Source: Bacillota bacterium (GTDB taxonomy: Bacteria > Bacillota > Clostridia > Lachnospirales > Lachnospiraceae). From it: 64,000 nucleotides of DNA. Shown here in pieces: positions 36,108 through 44,102 of the stretch. The notes under the pieces are model-generated. The model saw only the letters and a list, made by a program, of their open reading frames with translations. It did no database searches and was not told the origin of the DNA. The stretch is taken from assembly GCA_023407575.1 (NCBI GenBank), contig JAEYLX010000067.1:272015-336014 (forward strand), given 5' to 3'. Each line of letters opens with the position of its first letter. Position 1 is the first letter of the stretch. The position numbers and the translations under genes are program-made.

Positions 36108-37613
36108 TTATCCTTTTAAGCCTTTATTTTTTATCGGCAGTTTTAATATAAAGTTTGTCCTGCCATTACTATAGGTTATGTTCATGACATCCTGCTTCTT
36201 ATAAAAAAGCCTTAGTCGATTAAGTACATTGTCGATACCAATCCCAGTGGTATGTCCTCTTTTTTCCTGGTTCTTCTCCTTTTTGTACTTTCTGTTCAAA
36301 ATTAATTTTACAGTTTCATGGGGTATTTCATCACCGGTATTTGAAATTGTAATATAAAGATTATGAACTTCTTTTTTAACACTAACCTCAATTACCCCAC
36401 CATGTTCCGATTTGCTGATCCCATGAATGTATGCATTTTCTACCAATGGTTGCAGAGTCATACGAGGTAAAATAAAGTTATCGATATCTTCACCTTCCGG
36501 TATGTTTAATTGAAAATCAATTATATCTCCAAATCTAGTAATAAGAAGCTTCATGTAGGCTTCTACATTATTCAACTCATCCCCTAAGGTCGCATCATAG
36601 TTTAACCCTTTTAGATTATAGCGAAATATTTCCGCAAAATTTTCCAGATACTCACAGGTCACATTATCTCCTTGCAACATTGCAACCTTAGCTCCTATAT
36701 TAATTGAGTTGAAAATAAAATGCGGATTTACCTGGGACTGTAATGCCAATAATTCCGCCTCATGCAAAGCACTTTTCATTTTAATATTATTTAATTTTTC
36801 TTCTGTTAATTTGATTTCCAACCGCTGCTTCTCCTTCAGCTCATTAACAAACGTCTTAATACTCGCTGTCATACTGCTAAAGGTTTGATATAAGATATTA
36901 ATTTCTCTACTTGCGTTCTGTTCGTGTATGACAACATCAAAGTTACCCTTGGATACTTCCTTTGCATAGGAAGCAAGTTTTGATATCGGTTTCGTAAATT
37001 CCAAACTGAAGATTATAATAAGTATGGTAATTAAAATAACTGTCACACCGAACATAAAATAACTAATTGCTGTATTCTTATCAATCTCTCTTTGAATTTG
37101 AATATATTGCTTGGCACTTTCGCTCAAGTCGGTACTCATCATATCTTCAATGTATTCACCAATATAGGAATTTTCTTTTACAGCCTGATGATAACCTTCA
37201 ATATACTTTATTTGTCCCTTACGTTTTTCGATTACAGTCTCATCCAGCACCGCCAAATAATGCGTAATCATACCTGATATATTTTTGATTTTAATTCCTC
37301 TTTCGGTATAATCTGAATTCTTTTCAATTCGATTGCTATGCTCTTCTATAGAGTTCTTGTAATCATAAAATGACTGGAGGCTATCCGAGCTTCTTGTAGA
37401 TAAATAGTCCTCAAAATACATATGAATATTATCCAGCTCATTGTATAGTGTAGTAATATCCTGTGTCTGACTTAACAGCCTGGTCATATCACTCATAATA
37501 ACATTAGAGGATTTGTAAGTATATACGCCAACTAAAGCGGTAAAGGATATTGCCAGAAAAAAGAAGCCCATTAGCTTTGTACGAAAAGCCATTCCTTTTC
37601 TCATTAATTTCAT
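36108..37613 (-). CDS. LytS/YesM-type membrane histidine kinase
   Basis: A 501-aa kinase. It has a transmembrane helix at about 12-30, an extracytoplasmic four-helix-like sensor at about 30-175, a second helix at about 180-202, a HAMP domain at about 203-258 and a coiled coil. The His_kinase domain contains LALQSQVNPHFIFNSI with the phosphorylated His before Phe, followed by a HATPase with NAYIHGI and TGIGIDNVLNRL. The sensor domain is mostly helical and lacks a sugar-binding fold, so ligand detection probably comes from the binding protein encoded just upstream, as in XylFII-LytS. AAAGG lies 11 nt before the ATG. Confidence 0.92.
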   Translation of the reverse strand: MKLMRKGMAFRTKLMGFFFLAISFTALVGVYTYKSSNVIMSDMTRLLSQTQDITTLYNELDNIHMYFEDYLSTRSSDSLQSFYDYKNSIEEHSNRIEKNSDYTERGIKIKNISGMITHYLAVLDETVIEKRKGQIKYIEGYHQAVKENSYIGEYIEDMMSTDLSESAKQYIQIQREIDKNTAISYFMFGVTVILITILIIIFSLEFTKPISKLASYAKEVSKGNFDVVIHEQNASREINILYQTFSSMTASIKTFVNELKEKQRLEIKLTEEKLNNIKMKSALHEAELLALQSQVNPHFIFNSINIGAKVAMLQGDNVTCEYLENFAEIFRYNLKGLNYDATLGDELNNVEAYMKLLITRFGDIIDFQLNIPEGEDIDNFILPRMTLQPLVENAYIHGISKSEHGGVIEVSVKKEVHNLYITISNTGDEIPHETVKLILNRKYKKEKNQEKRGHTTGIGIDNVLNRLRLFYKKQDVMNITYSNGRTNFILKLPIKNKGLKG

Positions 37614-37650
37614 AAGTGACCAAACCTTTCAACACCCTTCTACTAAGGGT

Positions 37651-38649
37651 CTATTCTGTAACAATGCCTTCCGAATACTCGGCTACATTACTCCGATCTA
37701 TGGCATGTAAACTAGTACTAATTACGTTACTGATCTGCTCACCTTCTAGCAGCTGGGTCAGAGATTTCACAGTACTATAGCCAATTTCATAAGAATCTGG
37801 ACTTATTGTACCATAGATTACACCATGTTCAATGAAGTCTAAGGTTTGCGAACTTACTCCATATCCCACGATTTTAATATCACCTACCAAATTATTATCT
37901 CTAATAATTTGAGCAATTCCAGAAGTGCATTTTGCATCCATACAGATAATTAAATCTGGCATATCTGCTTTTTCAATAATACTTGAAGTAACCTTCTCTG
38001 CCTCAAACATATCTGTATCAATCGTATAAATATTATCTTCTGATATATGCATAGAAGAATAGGAATCAAAGGCATTGTTAATTCCTTCAATAATTAAGTT
38101 CTTGAACTCCTTGTCTCCTTCATTCCCTGAATTATTAATGATAACTGCTACATCAGCCTTTCCATTTGCAGCTTCCACCGCCATTTCTCCGGCATAGGTT
38201 CCAAGACTGTAATTATTCGTGCCCACTGTAGGGGTATCGGATAGAATGTAATTATTATTTTCATAGGTTAAAATCGCAACGCCCTGTGCTTTAGCAATGT
38301 CAACAATTTCTTGGGTTTTCTCTGAATCAACGGCTTGCAGTGCAATCCCGTCCACTCCTGAATTGACGGCCATTTCAACCGTCTTGCTTAAACTTTCGAT
38401 ATCCATCTGCTCCAACGTTACCAGCTCAACATAGACACCAAATTCCTTTTCTGCTTCTTTTGCACCTTCCTCTATATCATTCCAAAAGCTTTCGTTCTTA
38501 TCCTGCATGATTAATTGAATATGATACTTGGGATTTTCAAGTGTAACCTGCTCTTCTTCCTGCTGCTTTGAATTGACAAATAATCCAGCAAACATAATCA
38601 GCAATGTTACTAGCATTGCTGTTAATATACCATATATAATTTTTAACAT
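37651..38649 (-). CDS. Membrane-anchored sugar-binding sensor protein (XylFII/RbsB-like)
   Basis: A 332-aa periplasmic-binding-fold protein with an N-terminal transmembrane helix at about 7-26 and no lipobox Cys, so it stays membrane-tethered. The fold is seen in YHIQLIMQDKNESFWNDIEEG, GVDGIALQAVDSEKTQ, VAVIINNSGNEGDKEF and LIICMDAKCTSGIAQIIRDN. It is first in a four-gene unit with the LytS-like kinase (37-nt gap), YesN regulator and a second binding protein. By analogy with the Clostridium beijerinckii XylFII-LytS complex it probably binds a sugar and activates the kinase; the actual ligand is inferred only. Confidence 0.88.
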   Translation of the reverse strand: MLKIIYGILTAMLVTLLIMFAGLFVNSKQQEEEQVTLENPKYHIQLIMQDKNESFWNDIEEGAKEAEKEFGVYVELVTLEQMDIESLSKTVEMAVNSGVDGIALQAVDSEKTQEIVDIAKAQGVAILTYENNNYILSDTPTVGTNNYSLGTYAGEMAVEAANGKADVAVIINNSGNEGDKEFKNLIIEGINNAFDSYSSMHISEDNIYTIDTDMFEAEKVTSSIIEKADMPDLIICMDAKCTSGIAQIIRDNNLVGDIKIVGYGVSSQTLDFIEHGVIYGTISPDSYEIGYSTVKSLTQLLEGEQISNVISTSLHAIDRSNVAEYSEGIVTE

Positions 38650-38741
38650 AAGTCACTTCCTTAATTGCGAGTCATAAAAACAACTATAAATAACGTATCA
38701 CAAGCTACAAAATATGTAAATTGTGTCTAATCATTACTTTT

Positions 38742-38770
38742 ATTATATTTCATAAAATAACATTTATCAA
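38742..38770 (-). promoter_or_regulatory. Promoter of the sugar-sensing operon
   Basis: On the minus strand TTGATA (38770-38765), 17-nt spacer, TATAAT (38747-38742). It is about 90 nt upstream of the anchored sensor gene. It has the same -35 and spacing as the promoter of the ChvE-like operon. Confidence 0.7.
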
Positions 38771-38790
38771 TTGCTATTTAAAGGTATCAC

Positions 38791-38844
38791 AAAAGGTCCT
38801 TATTCATATATGCGCTTTCATTTGCAACATATAGGATAAGAACC
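38791..38844 (-). terminator. Terminator after the TAP-repeat lipoprotein gene
   Basis: GGTCCTTATTCATATATG and CATATAGGATAAGAACC pair with G-U pairs and a small mismatch, followed on the minus strand by TTTT. It lies between the lipoprotein gene and the sensing-operon promoter. Confidence 0.6.
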
Positions 38845-38893
38845 CTTATTATTTTACTTGTTTAAACTATATTACACTGTTACTTCTTCGTTA

Positions 38894-39535
38894 CTATTTG
38901 GCCAATTCCTTCTTACCACTAACTTTAGAAGTGTCATCCGCTTTAAAGGAATCCATGTATTCTTGTTTAGTAAAATATACATTTCCTTCTACTTCCGTAT
39001 CAATCAGCTGGAAATCTGCTACATCAACATAGATATCTCCTTTAAATTTACCATGTTGAATACTAGCTTGTGGACTTTTTACTGTAAGCTTAGGTGCAGT
39101 AAGTGTAAAACGATTGGTAATGTTACGATCCGCATCCTGAGTATATAAAGCAAGTTTTCTTTGTATTACATCTTTGCCCGCTTCATCCTGTTTACCGTTC
39201 TTGAATTCACCCTCAAGTACAAGTTCCTTGTCAATTGACATGTCGCTTAAAATTGCTATAATCCAAGTTCCATCCGTGCTAATTGCCTTTAAAAATGCAT
39301 CTTCCGTATTAACAATAGATGCTGTTGTAACAGCGTCAGTACCACCTGGTGCTTGTGTCGCTGCCGTTGTGGGTGCTGTTGTAGGTGCTGTTGTTGCTGC
39401 TGTAGTGGGTGCTTTTGTCGCTGCTGTGGTAGGCGCCTTTGTTGCTGCTGCATTATCGTCGTCATTATTTTTTTTACAACCGGTGAATACAACAGTAAGG
39501 ATAATTAATAAGATAATCAAAATACGTGCTTTCAT
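38894..39535 (-). CDS. Lipoprotein with Thr-Ala-Pro repeat linker and possible beta-helix domain
   Basis: A 213-aa lipoprotein: leader to about residue 19, lipobox FTGC (Cys20), an asparagine/aspartate patch, then about 33 residues of TKAPTTAA-type repeats, a flexible wall-spanning linker. The C-terminal 145 residues are strand-rich with a run of regularly spaced short strands (LTAPKLTVKSPQASIQHGK, DIYVDVADFQLIDTEVEG), which may form a small right-handed beta-helix. I know no function. ATG 39535 follows AAAGGAG; a start six codons earlier is inside that site. It is a single gene with its own terminator. Confidence 0.75.
   Translation of the reverse strand: MKARILIILLIILTVVFTGCKKNNDDDNAAATKAPTTAATKAPTTAATTAPTTAPTTAATQAPGGTDAVTTASIVNTEDAFLKAISTDGTWIIAILSDMSIDKELVLEGEFKNGKQDEAGKDVIQRKLALYTQDADRNITNRFTLTAPKLTVKSPQASIQHGKFKGDIYVDVADFQLIDTEVEGNVYFTKQEYMDSFKADDTSKVSGKKELAK
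39347..39445. repeat. Degenerate triplet-rich tandem repeat encoding a Thr-Ala-Pro linker
   Basis: About 99 nt of repeated units of 15-24 nt encoding TKAPTTAA variants in the lipoprotein gene. The high local GC and repeat pattern contrast with the AT-rich surroundings and produce long spurious frames on the opposite strand. Confidence 0.75.
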
Positions 39536-39773
39536 ATAGAAATCTCCTTTCAAAAATCAGTACTTCTAATTATCTCCAAAAAAACAAATACAATACAAAG
39601 AAGGTTTTTTTCTATTATTTATTTTCTACTATTTTAACAAAACTTTGACAATAACATAATTATAGTATTTTTTATTACTAATTCATTTCTTTGAATAGGA
39701 AATTTGACTATTATGTAACAAGTCTGTTTTTAAAGAATATGATATTAATAGCAAATAGAAGGGATGTGTCTCC

Positions 39774-40343
39774 ATGCCCATTAAAATATTTATCGACCAA
39801 GGTCATAATCCAACTGGATTTCACAATGCTGGAGCAGTCGGGAATGGACTGTTCGAACAAGATGTCACTTACCAGGTTGGTGTTTATCTAGCTAATCTCC
39901 TTAATAACGATCCCAGATTTGATGCACGACTATCACGGCCTACTCCAACTACTGTTTTAGGAACCAATAATTCAACTAGCCTCGCTGAGAGGGTACGACT
40001 TGCAAACGAATGGCCAGCAGATTATTTTATTAGCATTCATTGCAACGCTAACAATAATCCAGCAGTAAATGGTACTGAGGTATATATTTATCAGTTTAAT
40101 ACACAAGCCCAGTGGATGGCGCAGCAGATTCTAAACGGAATCGTTCAGACTGTTGGAACGAAGAATAATGGGGTACGTTTAAATCCGTCCCTCTATGTTC
40201 TGCGCCGTACTCAAATGACCTCCCTGCTTGTTGAACTTGGATATGTTACTAATTCCTCTGATGCACAGAAGCTTGCAAGTAATCAATATGGTTTTGCATA
40301 TGGAATATATCTTGGGATTATGCGGTATTTTGGATTCGCATAG
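39774..40343 (+). CDS. N-acetylmuramoyl-L-alanine amidase (Amidase_3) without signal peptide
   Basis: A 189-aa zinc amidase cutting the bond between MurNAc and L-alanine in peptidoglycan. The Amidase_3 domain spans the whole protein. The zinc ligands appear as His11 (IDQGHNP), Glu28 (GLFEQD) and His89 (ISIHCNA), and the catalytic Glu is Glu154 (LLVELGYVTN). All are present. There is no signal peptide, wall-binding domain or membrane helix, so export must be by holin-like, lytic or non-classical means, or it acts in the mother cell. ATG 39774 has AAGGGA nine nt upstream. No phage genes adjoin it; a long palindrome follows 25 nt downstream. Confidence 0.9.
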   Translation: MPIKIFIDQGHNPTGFHNAGAVGNGLFEQDVTYQVGVYLANLLNNDPRFDARLSRPTPTTVLGTNNSTSLAERVRLANEWPADYFISIHCNANNNPAVNGTEVYIYQFNTQAQWMAQQILNGIVQTVGTKNNGVRLNPSLYVLRRTQMTSLLVELGYVTNSSDAQKLASNQYGFAYGIYLGIMRYFGFA

Positions 40344-40368
40344 GAATGATAAATAGTGACTAAGTTAC

Positions 40369-40526
40369 GGAAAGAACGCAGTATGACTTCCCACACACAC
40401 AGATTGACGGACATCTCACCGGATTTGTTTGCCACAATCGAACATTTTATGTTCGCTATTGGCAAACAAATCCGGTGAGACCTCCGTCAAACAGTGCATT
40501 TAGGGAAATCATACTGCGTTCTTTCC
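40369..40526. repeat. Long near-perfect palindrome (about 158 nt) between convergent genes
   Basis: The outer arms 40369-40392 and 40503-40526 match over 24 nt with one mismatch. After a 12/13-nt internal loop come TGACGG/CCGTCA (40405-40410 with 40484-40489), a 3x3 loop, a perfect 20-bp stem (40414-40433 with 40461-40480), a 6x6 loop and GAACAT/ATGTTC closing on TTT. In all, 55 of 56 aligned pairs are complementary. There is no T-run at either end and no obvious flanking target-site duplication. Candidates are a MITE-like or ERIC-like intergenic repeat, or a structured RNA. Confidence 0.85.
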
Positions 40527-40639
40527 TGTCTGTGAGTAAATATATTTAATTACTGGTATTTGTTATCTGAAAGTATAAATAGCAACAAACAAGTATCAAT
40601 CTAAGTTTATCAACGATAACAATAGAAACTCGTTGAATG

Positions 40640-40861
40640 TTATTCGTTTAAGTCAATCATGATTTTTTTACATTCCATACAATAAAAGGCTTCTTGTGAA
40701 GCAGGAAATAATAAATAATATTTTGCCATTAATACTCCATTTTTTGCTATTGAGTATTTTGTTGGCCCTTTTCTCTTCTCATTACTTGGAGACCAACTCA
40801 AGGTATCATATACATCGATTGATCCAGGCTGCATTAGTTTTTTACAATAAGGGCACTCCAA
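40640..40861 (-). CDS. Small zinc-ribbon-like protein
   Basis: About 73 aa. It has two cysteine pairs, ECPYCKKLM near the N-terminus and FYCMECKKI near the C-terminus, the spacing of a zinc ribbon interrupted by a short domain with DTLSWSPSNEKRKGP in between. This layout is common in small conserved proteins of Clostridia with no assigned function. The start is uncertain: the TTG at 40861 lies 10 nt after AAAGGA and places the first CxxC at the very N-terminus, as in relatives; a longer frame reaches 40930 without a ribosome site. It is convergent with the amidase, with the palindrome between. Confidence 0.7.
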   Translation of the reverse strand: MECPYCKKLMQPGSIDVYDTLSWSPSNEKRKGPTKYSIAKNGVLMAKYYLLFPASQEAFYCMECKKIMIDLNE

Positions 40862-41040
40862 TCGTTTTACATCCTTTCTTTTTATTGTCAATAATAATTT
40901 ATAGTTGTATTTATATAAATTTTGTCTCACCTGTTAATATAAGTATAACACTTATGGATATTACTGTAAAATTACTATTGCAATTTAAGATGTGAAATAA
41001 AAGCTTAGGCATTTAATAAAAACATATTGTGGTAAATTCA

Positions 41041-41372
41041 TATGTGGAATACAATAAGGACATTACACAGCTTGATGCTAACACCCTCCATTAAGGTTTT
41101 GTACATCTTGTTTCTTATGATGACAAATATATTGATAACGTTGATTGGGATAGCAAAAATTGCAACAAGTAAAATATAGTAATAAAGTAGTTGGCGATTG
41201 CTTCTTCTGACTTAGCACAACAAAAAAATAGCTGCACAATTTAATCTATAGAGATTATTATGACAAATTTTCCTATATGTGCGGAATGTTTTATCTGGTG
41301 AACTGTTAGAAGAACAATAACATCTCTGACATCATCGACGAAGTTAAAAAGGACATGTTAATTTCTCTATAA
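41041..41372 (+). pseudogene. Possible decayed coding remnant with stops and a frameshift
   Basis: Within this roughly 480-nt gap two stretches read like protein. One is YVEYNKDITQLDANTLH, then a stop, then GFVHLVSYDDKYIDNVDWD, starting at 41041. The other, in another frame from about 41247, is YRDYYDKFSYMCGMFYLVN, then a stop, then NNNISDIIDEVKKDMLISL ending at 41372. No intact frame spans them. I suspect a broken gene of unknown family; the alternative is chance in AT-rich DNA. Confidence 0.3.
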
Positions 41373-41412
41373 GGACTATAGATGTAACTAACAAAATATA
41401 TAAGGAGTACAT

Positions 41413-41664
41413 ATGGCAAAAGTATTACTAACAATAACAGAAAGTAAATGTAGAAGTGGTTATCACAAAGCAGGTGATACCTTTATCGTGGAGGATATAT
41501 GTCCCCCATTATGCCATGAACTTTGGCATAGCATATATCCTTTTGTGTATGCGTTGCAAAATGGTGCTGACTTGGATTATGGAAAAGATAGAGCGGGTAT
41601 TTTTGACGCAAAATGTCCGGATGGTGGCCGTGTATGTGTGATTGGTAAACGTATGGACGATTAA
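41413..41664 (+). CDS. TIGR04076-family small protein
   Basis: An 83-aa protein matching the pattern of the TIGR04076 family: an N-terminal strand with a Cys (ESKCRSGYHKAGD), a central ICPPLCHELWHSIYPFVYALQNGA block and a C-terminal AKCPDGGRVCVIGKR. The conserved cysteines are all present. The function is unknown; members often sit beside radical-SAM or redox genes, which is not the case here. ATG 41413 follows AAGGAG by 7 nt. It stands alone in the accessory stretch. Confidence 0.78.
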   Translation: MAKVLLTITESKCRSGYHKAGDTFIVEDICPPLCHELWHSIYPFVYALQNGADLDYGKDRAGIFDAKCPDGGRVCVIGKRMDD

Positions 41665-41679
41665 GTATTATATGAAATT

Positions 41680-41877
41680 GTGAAAAAATTTCTCAAGGAA
41701 AAGTGTAATAAAAAATCATTGTGCACTCAACAGAAAACTAAAAGTTTTGGTAAATTCCATAATAATATAGAAGAAAATCACCTGATAGATCCTTGGAATA
41801 ATTATGAAAAATCAGAATTGATTAAGTTTGCAACAGCCTGGTGTGAACCAAATAACATTAAGTTTACGATTAAATAA
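41680..41877 (+). CDS. Short hypothetical protein or gene fragment
   Basis: A 65-aa lysine- and asparagine-rich frame starting at a GTG without a clear ribosome binding site, 15 nt after the TIGR04076 gene. The C-terminal half (NNYEKSELIKFATAWCEPNNIKFTIK) looks protein-like, whereas the N-terminal part is low complexity. It is followed by a good terminator. It may be the 3' remainder of a longer gene or a small gene coupled to its neighbour. Confidence 0.35.
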   Translation: MKKFLKEKCNKKSLCTQQKTKSFGKFHNNIEENHLIDPWNNYEKSELIKFATAWCEPNNIKFTIK

Positions 41878-41915
41878 GAAAGTATTTTAGCTGCAAGCAA
41901 ATAATAATTCAAATA

Positions 41916-41949
41916 TAGACAACCCGCCCAGTTATAGGCGGGTTGTCTA
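41916..41949. terminator. Terminator between the TIGR04076 locus and the opp operon
   Basis: TAGACAACCCGCC and GGCGGGTTGTCTA pair perfectly (13 bp) around an 8-nt loop. TTAAATTTT follows on the plus strand, so it may serve both convergent units. Confidence 0.88.
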
Positions 41950-41982
41950 TTAAATTTTGCCAGGTGAGTTAACGAGCATTCT

Positions 41983-42906
41983 TTACTTCCACTTTTTCAA
42001 TTCATCATCTGTTGCCAGCACATAATGCTGCCCACTAATATGCTGTTGTATCCCTTTATGATAGTCGATACCACTGGTAGCATAATCATAGGAAACAGAT
42101 GTACGTTGCTTTTCTACCTTTGGGTTAGGCTGGGGAATTGCAGATAACAGGGATTTTGTATATGGATGGATTGGATTATCAAATATCTCATCCTTGGTGC
42201 CTGTTTCCACTAAGTGTCCCAGATGTAACACTCCAATTCGGTCGGATATATATTTTACCATGGACAAATCATGTGCAATGAACAGGTAAGCAGTCTTTGT
42301 CTTAACCTGAATGTCCTTCATAAGGTTTACAACCTGTGCCTGAATGGATACATCCAGTGCACTAATTGCCTCATCTGCAATAATAAGGTCTGGGTTCATA
42401 ATTAACGCTCTTGCAATTCCAATACGCTGTCTCTGTCCACCAGAGAATTGATGTGGATAGCGAGTTGCGTGTTCATGGGATAACCCAACCAAATCAAGCA
42501 TCTCATATACCTTATCCCTACGCTCCTCTTGGGATTTATAAAGATGATGAATATCCAGACCTTGGGCAATAATATCCATTACTTTCTTTCTGGGATTCAA
42601 ACATGCCATAGGATCTTGGAAAATCATCTGCATCTTGGTACGTAATAGCTGTGTATCCTTCACTGATAATTTACCCGAAATATTCTGACCATTAAAAACA
42701 ACATCCCCAGCCGTTGGCTCATATAATCGAATAATGGAACGACCAATGGTAGATTTGCCGCTACCGGATTCACCCACCAAACCGTAGGTCTCACCTGGAT
42801 TTATTTGAAAACTAACATCATCTACTGCTTTTACTGTAAACTTACGATTGATTCTAAAATACTGTTTTAAACCATTCACTTCTAAGAGAGGCTTATTATT
42901 TTCCAT
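41983..42906 (-). CDS. oppF: Oligopeptide ABC transporter ATP-binding protein OppF-like
   Basis: A 307-aa ATPase of the peptide/nickel transporter type. Walker A GESGSGKST (about 40-48), Q loop MIFQDPMACLNPRK, signature FSGGQRQR (about 156-163), Walker B LIIADEAISALDVS and a C-terminal oligo_HPY region with HPYTKSLLSAIPQPNP. Walker B uses DEAIS instead of the more common DEPVS, as many OppF proteins do. It overlaps oppD by 11 nt, with its GGAGG site inside oppD. Last gene of the operon. Confidence 0.93.
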   Translation of the reverse strand: MENNKPLLEVNGLKQYFRINRKFTVKAVDDVSFQINPGETYGLVGESGSGKSTIGRSIIRLYEPTAGDVVFNGQNISGKLSVKDTQLLRTKMQMIFQDPMACLNPRKKVMDIIAQGLDIHHLYKSQEERRDKVYEMLDLVGLSHEHATRYPHQFSGGQRQRIGIARALIMNPDLIIADEAISALDVSIQAQVVNLMKDIQVKTKTAYLFIAHDLSMVKYISDRIGVLHLGHLVETGTKDEIFDNPIHPYTKSLLSAIPQPNPKVEKQRTSVSYDYATSGIDYHKGIQQHISGQHYVLATDDELKKWK

Positions 42907-44092
42907 TGTCTATCGCCTCCGTTTCTGCCAGTAAGTTTTCAGGTTGCTTTACACTTGTAACTTCTGTAAAGCCCTCTGCTGTGTTTGGAGTTTCTGTTAC
43001 AATTTTCTTTTCAGAACTTAGATCATATTTTAAATCTTTTAACATAACTTCAATTCTAGCACGAAGCTCACCTGGCATATCTATCTTAGGGGCATCCTCA
43101 TGCAATAACCATGTCGCCGCATAATGAGTATCCGTGATTTTAAACATCGGAGGTTCTTCCTCAAAATCAATATTCATCGCATATATATTACGAGGTGCAA
43201 ATGCATCTCCTTTAATCTGATGCAGTAAATTCGGAGGGCTTCCTGGTATTGTGTATAATCTATCATCGGTACTGTTTAAATCAGGCATTGCGGATAATAA
43301 TCCCCAAGTATATGGATGCTTCGGCTGATAAAAAATCTCATCCGTTGTTCCCTTCTCCACTACCTTCCCTGCATACATAACTGCCACATAATCAGCTACT
43401 TTTGCAACAACACCAAGATCATGCGTGATATAGATAACAGAAATACCGGTTTTCTCCTGAATACTCTTAATTAATTCCAAAATCTTTGCTTGTATGGTAA
43501 CGTCCAGAGCTGTTGTTGGTTCATCACAAATCAGCAGTTCCGGGTCACAAGCAAGTGCTATGGCTATAACAACTCTTTGTCTCATACCACCGGACAATTG
43601 ATGAGGATAATTTTTCATTCGCTTTTCAGGATCAGTAATTCCAACTAACTCCAGCAGCTCCACAGCCTTTTTATGTGCTTCTTTTTTGGAAGTTTTATAA
43701 TGATAAATCATTCCTTCCATAATTTGAGCCCCAATAGTCATAGTCGGATTCAAGGAGGTCATCGGATCTTGAAATACCATAGCGATACGTTTTCCATTAA
43801 TACGGCTTCTCATTTCACGCTTTGTCAGCTTTAATAACTCCACTTCAACTGCCTGACCATCTCTGTCATATTCGAAATGAATGGAACCACTATTAATCTT
43901 ACCATTGCTGCTTAGAATACCCATAATTGCTTTCACAGTTACCGATTTACCGCTACCGCTTTCGCCAACGATTGCTACTGTTTCACCTTTATGTAAGTCT
44001 AAATTCATTCCACGAATGACATTTACTGTACCTGCAGATGTTTGAAATGAGATTGATAAGTCTTTAATTGATAGTATTTTATTATTCTCCAT
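42896..44092 (-). CDS. oppD: Oligopeptide ABC transporter ATP-binding protein OppD-like, extended C-terminus
   Basis: A 398-aa ATPase, longer than the usual 330-350 residues. It has Walker A GESGSGKSV (about 38-46), MVFQDPMTSLNPTM, signature LSGGMRQR, Walker B LLICDEPTTALDVT and the oligo_HPY segment HPYTWGLLSAMPDLN. The last 60-70 residues form an acidic, Thr/Glu-rich tail after the usual end, which I do not recognise. It pairs with OppF as a heterodimeric ATPase. It starts 10 nt after oppC. Confidence 0.93.
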   Translation of the reverse strand: MENNKILSIKDLSISFQTSAGTVNVIRGMNLDLHKGETVAIVGESGSGKSVTVKAIMGILSSNGKINSGSIHFEYDRDGQAVEVELLKLTKREMRSRINGKRIAMVFQDPMTSLNPTMTIGAQIMEGMIYHYKTSKKEAHKKAVELLELVGITDPEKRMKNYPHQLSGGMRQRVVIAIALACDPELLICDEPTTALDVTIQAKILELIKSIQEKTGISVIYITHDLGVVAKVADYVAVMYAGKVVEKGTTDEIFYQPKHPYTWGLLSAMPDLNSTDDRLYTIPGSPPNLLHQIKGDAFAPRNIYAMNIDFEEEPPMFKITDTHYAATWLLHEDAPKIDMPGELRARIEVMLKDLKYDLSSEKKIVTETPNTAEGFTEVTSVKQPENLLAETEAIDNGK

Positions 44093-44102
44093 CTCGTACC
44101 CC

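Noticed and set aside
39174..39539. Long antisense frame over the TAP-repeat lipoprotein gene
   Set aside because: It is produced by the repeated GCT/GTT triplets of the linker-coding region and has no start signal.
41042..41179. A 45-codon hydrophobic frame starting MWNTIRTLHSLML
   Set aside because: No ribosome binding site, and the competing frame in the same DNA looks more protein-like despite stops.
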